8,308 nt of DNA, from positions 1 through 8,308 of the forward strand of contig CALGGQ010000317.1 in the NCBI GenBank assembly GCA_937915775.1. The letters run 5' to 3'. Made by a program: the position numbers and the translations under genes. The DNA is from an uncultured Clostridia bacterium. GTDB taxonomy: Bacteria; Bacillota; Clostridia; Oscillospirales; Acutalibacteraceae. Under the pieces are notes generated by a model that was not told the origin of the DNA, searched no databases, and was given only the letters and a program-made list of their open reading frames with translations. Below are positions 1 through 5,396 of the stretch, one piece after another (position 1 is the first letter of the stretch; every line of letters begins with the position of its first letter).

Positions 1-21
1 TACACGACGCTCTTCCGATCT
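1..21 (+). other. Illumina adapter remnant (not genomic)
   Basis: The first 21 bases, starting TACACGACG and ending CTTCCGATCT, are identical to the 3' end of the Illumina TruSeq universal adapter / read-1 primer as I know it. Genomic sequence starts at base 22. The adapter happens to be open in the frame of the following gene, so an automatic translation would add seven false residues. It also shows that the contig end was not trimmed, which lowers trust in the assembly as a whole. Confidence 0.97.
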
Positions 22-591
22 GTCACAATTGAGGTGGCAAAGACAAAGGAACTTTCGGTCAAGGTAAAGACTACCGGAGATGTCAGGGAAGGTTATGCAA
101 TTGCAAGTTTGGATTATCAGCCCACAAGTATTCTGGTTGTAGGTGATCCTGAAGATCTTGCAAAGGTTGATGAGATTCTCATTGATGATATTGATGTTTC
201 AAATTTGAATGAAGATCTTGAAACCTCGCTACAGATAGCGGATTATCTTCCTTCGGGTATTTCGATTGCAGACGGAACAGAAGAAATAATGGTAAAGATA
301 GCTGTTGAAGAGCTTGAAGAAAAGAGCATGTGTCTTACAAGTGACGCAATTAATGTGGTGGGGAAAAATAGTGATTATTCTTACAGCTTTTTGAGTGGAA
401 CAAGCTATATGTTTAAGGCGAAAGGATTAAAGGATAAGCTTGATAATCTTAAGGTGACTAATCTGATTCCAAGCATTGATGTTACAGGATTTTCTCCGGG
501 TAAATATACATTTACAGTAAGTATGAAGGAGATTGCAGGCGTTGAGATATTGGATGAAGTTAAGGTAGAGGTGGAAATAACGCAAAATTAA
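22..591 (+). CDS. cdaR: YbbR-domain protein, CdaR-type regulator of diadenylate cyclase (3' part only)
   Basis: This is the C-terminal 189 residues of a YbbR-domain protein. The frame is open to the left edge and is cut by the adapter, so the GTG at 34 is not a true start. The visible part holds one nearly complete YbbR repeat (about residues 1-100, with the typical pattern of a Gly-Tyr turn, a Pro, a VVGDPEDL segment and an LPSGI strand) and a second, more divergent repeat (about 101-187, ending in the KVEVEI strand). In Firmicutes, proteins of this kind sit outside the membrane on an N-terminal anchor and modulate the c-di-AMP synthase CdaA, whose gene normally lies just upstream. Neither the anchor nor cdaA is in the window, so the role is assigned by family only. 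The stop is followed after 15 bases by ptsH, suggesting one transcript. Codon use is AT-rich (many ATA, AGA and GTT), like the next gene and the start of the sirtuin. Confidence 0.8.
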   Translation, partial: VTIEVAKTKELSVKVKTTGDVREGYAIASLDYQPTSILVVGDPEDLAKVDEILIDDIDVSNLNEDLETSLQIADYLPSGISIADGTEEIMVKIAVEELEEKSMCLTSDAINVVGKNSDYSYSFLSGTSYMFKAKGLKDKLDNLKVTNLIPSIDVTGFSPGKYTFTVSMKEIAGVEILDEVKVEVEITQN

Positions 592-606
592 TAGTGGGGG
601 ATTTCT

Positions 607-864
607 ATGATAACGCAGAAGGTTGTGGTTAATGACCCATTGGGATTACATCTTCGCCCCGCAGGAGTTATTTGCGAGGAGAGTTTGAAATATGAATCAA
701 AGATACAAATAAAAAAAGGAACCAGTCTGTTAAATGCAAAAAGCGTTCTTGGGATTCTCGCGGCCAGGGTTAAATGTGGCGATGAAATTGAACTGTTGTG
801 TGATGGTCCTGATGAACAGGAAGCAATGGCCAGACTTGTGGAACTGCTTACAGGCAGGGAGTAA
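607..864 (+). CDS. ptsH: HPr family phosphocarrier protein
   Basis: This 85-residue protein has the normal length of HPr, the small cytoplasmic carrier that takes phosphate from PEP via enzyme I and passes it to the sugar-specific EIIA proteins. The active-site stretch GLHLRPAG lies at residues 13-20, with His15 and Arg17 in their standard places. The regulatory Ser46, phosphorylated by HPr kinase in Firmicutes, lies in NAKSVLGIL (43-51). The residue after His15 is Leu; the classical sequence has Ala there. His15 is kept, so this is not a Crh paralogue, which has Gln at that position. The ATG at 607 is preceded by a G-rich ribosome binding site (GGGGGA, about 596-601). The gene follows the YbbR gene closely and is probably in the same operon. 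No EI or EII genes are visible. Confidence 0.92.
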   Translation: MITQKVVVNDPLGLHLRPAGVICEESLKYESKIQIKKGTSLLNAKSVLGILAARVKCGDEIELLCDGPDEQEAMARLVELLTGRE

Positions 865-946
865 AGATAATATATATGCCGGAGATGAATTATATATTCT
901 CAATAAAGGGAAATATTATGTTTTGTAACAGGATGGGAGGGATTAT

Positions 947-1690
947 ATGTTACATGAAGAATCTAAGGAAAAGATTGAAAGACTTAAAAAGATTGTTGCT
1001 GATAGCGATAATATAGTTTTCTTTGGTGGGGCAGGTGTTTCGACTGAAAGTGGCATACCTGATTTCAGAAGTGTTGACGGACTTTATAATCAGAAGTATA
1101 AGTATCCACCTGAGGTCATGGTAAGCCACAGCTTCTATGTTAATCATACTGATGAGTTTTTTGAATTTTACAGGAATAAGATGTTAGCACTTGATGCAAA
1201 GCCGAATGCGGCACATCTGAAGCTCGCTGAGCTGGAAGAAAAAGGAAAGTTGACGGCGGTTGTTACGCAGAATATCGACGGGCTGCACCAAAAGGCAGGC
1301 AGCAAAAACGTCTACGAACTGCACGGCAGTGTGCACCGCAATTACTGCCTGCGCTGTCATCGCTCCTATAGCGCCGATTATATCAAGCATTCCGACGGTG
1401 TTCCGCACTGTGACTGCGGCGGGCTGATTAAACCTGATGTTGTGTTATATGAGGAGGGACTGGACGATGCCACAGTCAGCGGTGCGCTACGCGCCATTGC
1501 CAACGCTGATTGTCTGATGGTTGCCGGTACCTCGCTGAACGTCTATCCCGCTGCATCATTTATCCGCTATTTCAGCGGCAAGTATTTCGTGCTGATTAAC
1601 CGTGATGCGACGCCGGCGGATGGCTATGCCGATTTAGTGATTCACGACAAGGTCGGCGAAGTGCTTTCCCAAATAACTGTTGAGAGGTAA
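947..1690 (+). CDS. cobB: SIR2-family NAD-dependent protein deacylase (frame spans a suspected chimeric join)
   Basis: The 247-residue protein has the full set of sirtuin motifs. The NAD-binding GAGVSTESGIPDFRS is at 28-42 and TQNIDGLHQKAG at 107-118. The catalytic His126 is in ELHGSVH, Cys134/137/155/157 form the zinc site, and GTSLNVYPA (194-202) precedes the LINRD strand. Such enzymes remove acyl groups from lysines using NAD and release nicotinamide. The ATG at 947 has a GGGAGG site six bases upstream. The gene changes character midway: by hand count 961-1200 is about 36% GC and 1201-1380 about 54%. Arginine codons are AGA/AGA/AGG before residue 80, then CGC or CGT for all but the last. 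The frame is intact, and the change falls in a conserved part of the family, so the ORF is probably two related sirtuin genes joined. Each half is confidently sirtuin; the full protein may not exist. The symbol follows the bacterial family name and does not imply a known substrate. Confidence 0.85.
   Translation: MLHEESKEKIERLKKIVADSDNIVFFGGAGVSTESGIPDFRSVDGLYNQKYKYPPEVMVSHSFYVNHTDEFFEFYRNKMLALDAKPNAAHLKLAELEEKGKLTAVVTQNIDGLHQKAGSKNVYELHGSVHRNYCLRCHRSYSADYIKHSDGVPHCDCGGLIKPDVVLYEEGLDDATVSGALRAIANADCLMVAGTSLNVYPAASFIRYFSGKYFVLINRDATPADGYADLVIHDKVGEVLSQITVER
1195..1265. other. Suspected chimeric junction inside the sirtuin gene
   Basis: Composition and codon use switch here from the AT-rich style of the upstream genes to the roughly 50% GC style of everything that follows up to about 7650. 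The 60-base blocks before (1081-1140, 1141-1200) have 23 and 17 G/C by hand count. Those after (1201-1260, 1261-1320, 1321-1380) have 33, 30 and 35. The boundary can only be placed to within tens of bases, because the encoded stretch (AHLKLAELE through TQNIDGLH) is well conserved among sirtuins. An assembler or a polymerase could switch templates in such a region. Confidence 0.65.
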
Positions 1691-1692
1691 TT

Positions 1693-2610
1693 ATGAAAAA
1701 AATATTCTGTACCGTTCTGGCGGCAGTTTTGATGCTGTCAGTCTTTACCGCCTGTTCCCAAAAGCCGGAAAACCAGCCCTCTGCAGAGAGCGGCAGCACG
1801 GTCAACTTCGGGCTGCAGTTTACATACGATGCTGCTTATGCGGATTATAACGGAAGCGTTGTTTCTGCATTTGAGAGCCTTTGCGACGCAGTGGTAAACT
1901 TTGAGAGCAATGTCAGAATGAATATGTATCTTTACGACAATGTTATGCGTCTCTTTTATACCTCCTTCCCGCTTAATGTGCTTGTGAAGGATATTAAGGT
2001 GTCTGAGGATAATTCCGGTGTTGAATTGACCTATCTGTATGATAAAGAGATACATACGAATGCGGTAAACGAGTTTTCTGCCAAGGTGCTGCAAATGAAA
2101 GAGGAGTGCCTGCAGGACAGCGACAGTAAGGAAGCCTATATCATCAAGGCGTATCATTACGTTGCCTCCCATATCAATATCAGTGATGATGCGACGATTA
2201 TGCTTTATGATACGGTGATGAAAGGGGAGGGCTCCTCCTATTCCTATTCCTCACTGTTTGAATATCTGCTGCTGCAAAACGGTATTCCGGCGTACCATGT
2301 GATAGCCGATGGTGAAAACGGCGGCGGCTGGGGTGTGGCTCAGTTTGAAATGGGCGGGTTTTTGTATTTTGCCGATGTGATGTCAGAATATTATGCTAAC
2401 GGCGGCGAGCAGTTAACCTGCTTCGGGATGACAACGCAGGAGATTGCAAAGGATGCGTTGAGCAAGCCGCAGTATACTGACCAGACCGGCGCTAAGGAGG
2501 CAACCGATGTCACCTTTGACTTCTGCCGTGCCTGCACCGCGTGGGAGATTAAGGATAACAAATTATTGGTGACGAATAATGACGGAATTGTTATTAAATA
2601 TGCACTATAA
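1693..2610 (+). CDS. Lipoprotein with degenerate transglutaminase-like domain
   Basis: The 305-residue protein opens with a lipoprotein signal peptide: Lys2-Lys3, a hydrophobic stretch, and a lipobox VFTAC with Cys21 as the expected lipidated residue. It should therefore be anchored outside the cell membrane. A low-complexity linker follows. Residues about 147-232 match the pattern of a transglutaminase/protease-like fold: a KAYHYVASHINISDD helix, a GEGSSYSYSS segment, LFEYLLLQNGIPAYHV, then GGGWGVAQF and GFLYFADV. Aligned by eye with the family pattern (GvCxgYa, HAWN, YyvDvt), the catalytic Cys becomes Ser182 and the His becomes Gly211, while the Asp survives as Asp228. It is therefore probably a binding or structural relative and not an active peptidase or crosslinker. 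The ATG at 1693 lies two bases after the sirtuin stop, with GAGAGG inside the sirtuin end, so the two are likely co-transcribed. No terminator is evident after it. The specific function is unknown. Confidence 0.75.
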   Translation: MKKIFCTVLAAVLMLSVFTACSQKPENQPSAESGSTVNFGLQFTYDAAYADYNGSVVSAFESLCDAVVNFESNVRMNMYLYDNVMRLFYTSFPLNVLVKDIKVSEDNSGVELTYLYDKEIHTNAVNEFSAKVLQMKEECLQDSDSKEAYIIKAYHYVASHINISDDATIMLYDTVMKGEGSSYSYSSLFEYLLLQNGIPAYHVIADGENGGGWGVAQFEMGGFLYFADVMSEYYANGGEQLTCFGMTTQEIAKDALSKPQYTDQTGAKEATDVTFDFCRACTAWEIKDNKLLVTNNDGIVIKYAL

Positions 2611-2684
2611 ATGAACTGAATGTGATTGAAATATTAACACTATTTGTACAATATAAACAAAAAGTAAACTGTTAAAAATACCTG

Positions 2685-2712
2685 TTGACTTTTCAAAATC
2701 AAGCGCTATAAT
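2685..2712 (+). promoter_or_regulatory. Predicted sigma-70/SigA promoter of the small transcription unit
   Basis: TTGACT (2685-2690) is separated by 16 bases from a perfect TATAAT (2707-2712), in an AT-rich upstream stretch. Transcription should start near 2719, two or three bases before a hairpin. This is the best-matching promoter in the window, and the first ORF below it encodes only 27 residues. Confidence 0.75.
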
Positions 2713-2720
2713 GTCGGCAA

Positions 2721-2747
2721 CAAAGGAAATGAAACACATTTCTTTTG
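2721..2747 (+). promoter_or_regulatory. 5' UTR hairpin of the small transcription unit
   Basis: Bases 2721-2731 pair with 2737-2747 to give an 11-bp stem (CAAAGGAAATG with its complement, one G-U pair) and an AAACA loop. It sits almost exactly at the predicted 5' end and before the Shine-Dalgarno, so it does not block the ribosome site. Hairpins in this position can protect transcripts from 5' decay. It could also be a protein or ligand site, which the sequence does not decide. Confidence 0.55.
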
Positions 2748-2771
2748 AATAAGATAAGGAGGCGCAAGAAT

Positions 2772-2855
2772 ATGATGAAGTTACTGATGAAGTGTGCGGA
2801 AATCTTAGCCATGGGCGACCCTGCTTATGTGGAATGCGTAAGATTAAGCAAGTAA
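2772..2855 (+). CDS. Candidate 27-residue small protein
   Basis: An ATG-ATG start at 2772 opens 27 codons ending in TAA. It is preceded by AAGGAGG (2756-2762), the strongest Shine-Dalgarno match in this region, nine bases from the start. The peptide begins MMKLLMKCAEIL, has GDP at 15-17, two cysteines (8 and 22), and ends in Lys. The first half could form an amphipathic or membrane-associated helix. I do not recognise a family. The ORF has its own near-consensus promoter, a 5' hairpin and an intrinsic terminator 26 bases after the stop, so the unit looks like a deliberate small gene. Alternatives are a leader peptide that attenuates the symporter downstream, or a small RNA in which the ORF is incidental. 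The second promoter placed after the terminator argues against simple attenuation. Confidence 0.5.
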   Translation: MMKLLMKCAEILAMGDPAYVECVRLSK

Positions 2856-2879
2856 TGGAACAGAGAAAAAGTGAACAGT

Positions 2880-2922
2880 AGCGAACCGGTAGACACTTTT
2901 GTGCTATCGGTTCGTTTCTTTA
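2880..2922 (+). terminator. Intrinsic terminator of the small transcription unit
   Basis: CGAACCGGTAG (2882-2892) pairs with CTATCGGTTCG (2904-2914) over 11 bp with one G-U pair. The outer A2880/G2881 can pair with T2915/T2916 and an inner CAC/GTG can close a TTTT loop. The stem is followed by a T-rich tract (TTTCTTTATT). The structure ends the small transcript just before a new promoter. Confidence 0.8.
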
Positions 2923-2937
2923 TTGTCAAATAGACAA
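2923..2937. repeat. Short inverted repeat overlapping the -35 box
   Basis: TTGTC-AAATA-GACAA is a perfect 5-bp inverted repeat with a 5-base centre. It covers the -35 element of the symporter promoter, a place where a dimeric repressor could act. It is short and AT-rich, so chance is a real possibility, and no regulator gene is nearby. Confidence 0.35.
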
Positions 2938-2951
2938 AAGTATGGTATGAT
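2923..2951 (+). promoter_or_regulatory. Predicted promoter of the GPH symporter gene
   Basis: TTGTCA (2923-2928) and TATGAT (2946-2951) are separated by 17 bases, the optimal spacing. The promoter begins directly after the T tract of the preceding terminator and lies about 30 bases before the symporter start, so the gene is transcribed independently of the small unit. Confidence 0.7.
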
Positions 2952-2981
2952 GATTTTATTAAATAGGAAAAGGGTGAGAGA

Positions 2982-5312
2982 ATGGCTGATTCAGTCCGCA
3001 CCAAAATTAGCAGTTTACTGAACAACGTCCGTTACTACTGGAAGGAGCCGCCCAAGGGCAAGTTTATGTCCTTTAAGGAAATCGCGGCGTATGCTTTCGG
3101 CGGTATCGGAGCGTATTTCATTATCCAGCTCGGCTCTACTTTGATTGTCAGCACGACGAATATTATTGTCAGCACGGCAATCGGCGTTGGGCCTGCGCAT
3201 ACGTATATCATCTATTTGTTGGCAACCTTTCTGAATATCCCTCTGACGGGTATTCGCGCCAATATGATTGATAATACGCGCGGCAAGGGCGGCAAGTACC
3301 GACCGTATCTGCTCTCGATGGGTATTCCGACGGCGCTGATTGCGCTCGTTTATGTCTGGTTCCCGTATCAGCAGATGTACTATCTGTTCCCGGGCAAGAT
3401 TCTGTCTTACGAAAAGGGGTACTGGATTAAGCTCGCTGTCGTCTTTATCTGCAATCTGGCGCTGCATTTCTTTTTCAACTTCTTCCGCGACGCTTATGAA
3501 AATTTAATCCACGTTCTGTCGCCGAACACGCAGGAGCGAACAGACGTACTCGCGGTCAAGGCGGTTGTCTATTCACTGGCGCCATCCATTATGAACATTG
3601 TCAATCCGGTGATTGCACAGGTATTTGCCGACAACGATCAGACGAATATCCTTGTTTACCGGATTACCTACCCGATTTATGCCGTTATCGGTATCGCGCT
3701 GACGATTGTCGTGTTTGCGAATACGAAGGAAAAAATCGTACAGGCAAAGACGCATACCATTCAGATTCGCTTTACGGACGCTTTGAAAGAGGTCGCCAAA
3801 AATAAGTATTTTTGGATTATTGCGCTTGCCGGCTGGCTCGGTTTTCTGGAGCTTGCTTATACAAATGTGCTGCTCTTTAATCAGAGCTACGGTCATACGG
3901 TGGATGCGGGTATGTATGCCGTTGCGTGGACGCTGATTGGCAACGCTTCTCTGTGGGGCATGCTGTTTGCGCCGTTCTTTGTGAAGCGTTTCGGCAAAAA
4001 GGCGGTGCTCATCACCGTGAATATGATGAACGTTGTGTGCATTGTGCTGATGCTGGTGAACGTGCGGAACTTCTGGTGGCTGGTTGTCTGTATCTGGCTG
4101 AACTACCTGTTCGGCTCGGTGGAGCAGATTACCACGCCGGCGATTCAGGCGGATATCCGCGATTATCAGCAGTATCGCACCGGCGAACGGATTGACGGTA
4201 TGTTTGCAGCGGTTGCCACAATCGGCAATCTGGTCACTCTTGCCACCTCAGCTGTGCTGCCTGCTGTGCAGGAAAAGTTCGGCATCTATGAGGGCAACGG
4301 GTTTGAAAAGCCGTTTGATATTCTCGATATTAACACAGGCGATCCGAACTTACTTTACCGCTTCCTGCCGGCGCTGATTATTATGGCTGCCGTCGGCGCA
4401 TTCCTGAATGTCGTTCCGTACTTCTTCTACGATTTCAATGAGAAAAAGCAAAAGAGCGTTATCCGCGTGTTGCAGGTGCGCGCGCTGTTTGAGGATTATT
4501 CCAATAATGCGCTGAATCACAATCAGATTGTAGAAGCCATTGACCTGGTAGAAAATGCGCGGGAAATGGCGCAGCAGCAGCCCAGACCGCTCGATAAATC
4601 CGATAAGAAAGCGTATAAGGAAGCGAAAGAATATAACGAGGAAATCGAGATTTCGCAGTTCGTCTGTAAGGAACTCGATAAGTTTGATTCCGACCTCGGC
4701 AAGCATAAGCTCGCGGTATATAGCGAAATCTATGCGCAGGGGATTGACTTTGTCAAATCCGTCAACCTTGACACCGTCAAGGAGGAGGTAGCCAAGGCAA
4801 AGGCCCTCCAGAAGAATACAGACGAAGAAAAGGAATTCCGTGCTTTCTCTATTGAACTTGCAAAGAGCAAGCTCTCCGCCAGACGTGCCTTTGATAAGTA
4901 TTACGGCACGTTAAATGAATTCAAGGAGCCCTCGATGGAAGCGCTGACCGCATTGTTTGACAAAGAGGATGCGCTTGATGAGCAGTTGTTTGAGCTGGCA
5001 GAGAAGAAGGATAAAGCCGGCGCCAAAGCCTTGACAAAGGAAAAGAAAGCATTGCAGGCGCAGCAGAAGGTGCTGATGGATGAATTTGCCAAGTTCAACC
5101 GCGCCGCTAAACCGTACAATGATGCGAAGAAACTTCTGAAGCAGGCAGAAAACTACAGCCAGCTGGATGAAATTGCCGCGATGTATGAGGAAGCCAAGCT
5201 GGCGGCGGAAGCCGAGGAGCGTGAAGCGGATGCTGAGCGCGAGCGAAAAGCGCTTGAGGAACAAGCAGAGCTGGAAGCCCGCAAGGCAAACAAGAAAAAT
5301 AAGCAGAATTAA
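2982..5312 (+). CDS. GPH/MelB-type MFS sugar:cation symporter with long C-terminal cytoplasmic tail
   Basis: The 776-residue protein has a membrane part (about 32-484) with many hydrophobic segments typical of the glycoside-pentoside-hexuronide:cation symporters. Family marks are DNTRGKGGKYRPYLL (97-111), which corresponds to the MelB loop 2-3 motif; LSPNTQERTD (179-188); and DIRDYQQYRTGERIDG (391-406), which corresponds to the DYgeykTGxRaeG motif between the two halves. Such proteins import glycosides with Na+ or H+. Residues about 485-776 form a charged, mostly helical tail rich in Lys, Glu and Ala, ending in a probable coiled coil (about 725-776). Usual family members are about 450-500 residues, so the tail adds nearly 300. 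The ATG at 2982 follows an AGGGTGAG ribosome site. The gene has its own promoter and terminator. The mutase and alpha-mannosidase genes downstream suggest a mannose- or hexose-containing substrate, but this is inference from context. Confidence 0.88.
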   Translation: MADSVRTKISSLLNNVRYYWKEPPKGKFMSFKEIAAYAFGGIGAYFIIQLGSTLIVSTTNIIVSTAIGVGPAHTYIIYLLATFLNIPLTGIRANMIDNTRGKGGKYRPYLLSMGIPTALIALVYVWFPYQQMYYLFPGKILSYEKGYWIKLAVVFICNLALHFFFNFFRDAYENLIHVLSPNTQERTDVLAVKAVVYSLAPSIMNIVNPVIAQVFADNDQTNILVYRITYPIYAVIGIALTIVVFANTKEKIVQAKTHTIQIRFTDALKEVAKNKYFWIIALAGWLGFLELAYTNVLLFNQSYGHTVDAGMYAVAWTLIGNASLWGMLFAPFFVKRFGKKAVLITVNMMNVVCIVLMLVNVRNFWWLVVCIWLNYLFGSVEQITTPAIQADIRDYQQYRTGERIDGMFAAVATIGNLVTLATSAVLPAVQEKFGIYEGNGFEKPFDILDINTGDPNLLYRFLPALIIMAAVGAFLNVVPYFFYDFNEKKQKSVIRVLQVRALFEDYSNNALNHNQIVEAIDLVENAREMAQQQPRPLDKSDKKAYKEAKEYNEEIEISQFVCKELDKFDSDLGKHKLAVYSEIYAQGIDFVKSVNLDTVKEEVAKAKALQKNTDEEKEFRAFSIELAKSKLSARRAFDKYYGTLNEFKEPSMEALTALFDKEDALDEQLFELAEKKDKAGAKALTKEKKALQAQQKVLMDEFAKFNRAAKPYNDAKKLLKQAENYSQLDEIAAMYEEAKLAAEAEEREADAERERKALEEQAELEARKANKKNKQN

Positions 5313-5315
5313 GCT

Positions 5316-5343
5316 AAAAAGAGCGGATTTTTCCGCTCTTTTT
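5316..5343 (+). terminator. Intrinsic terminator after the symporter gene
   Basis: A perfect 12-bp stem (AAAAAGAGCGGA, 5316-5327, with its complement at 5332-5343) closes a TTTT loop. The 3' arm ends in a run of T. It starts a few bases after the symporter stop codon. The A/T flanks could allow some function in the opposite direction, but no minus-strand gene is present. Confidence 0.93.
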
Positions 5344-5344
5344 A

Positions 5345-5373
5345 TTGTATTTATTGATATAGTATGATATAAT
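5345..5373 (+). promoter_or_regulatory. Predicted promoter of the phosphosugar mutase operon
   Basis: TTGTAT (5345-5350) and a perfect TATAAT (5368-5373) are 17 bases apart, starting two bases after the terminator stem. An overlapping TATGAT (5363-5368) is a weaker alternative -10. The mutase start lies 24 bases beyond the -10 box, so the leader would be short. Confidence 0.7.
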
Positions 5374-5396
5374 TAAGAAAAAACAGGAGGCAAAGA

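Noticed and set aside
734..928. Plus-strand open frame overlapping the HPr gene in another frame
   Set aside because: No ribosome site, no domain, and most of it overlaps ptsH, whose His15 and Ser46 are certain.
866..946. Possible AT-rich stem-loop (ATATATAT near 870 with TATATA near 890) as a terminator after ptsH
   Set aside because: The pairing is only A-T over a few bases and no T run follows. The nearby TATTAT (914-919) has no convincing -35, so neither a terminator nor a promoter is claimed.
2644..2651. TTGTACAA palindrome upstream of the small-unit promoter, as a possible operator
   Set aside because: An 8-base AT-rich palindrome is expected by chance in such sequence, and it lies well upstream of the -35 box.
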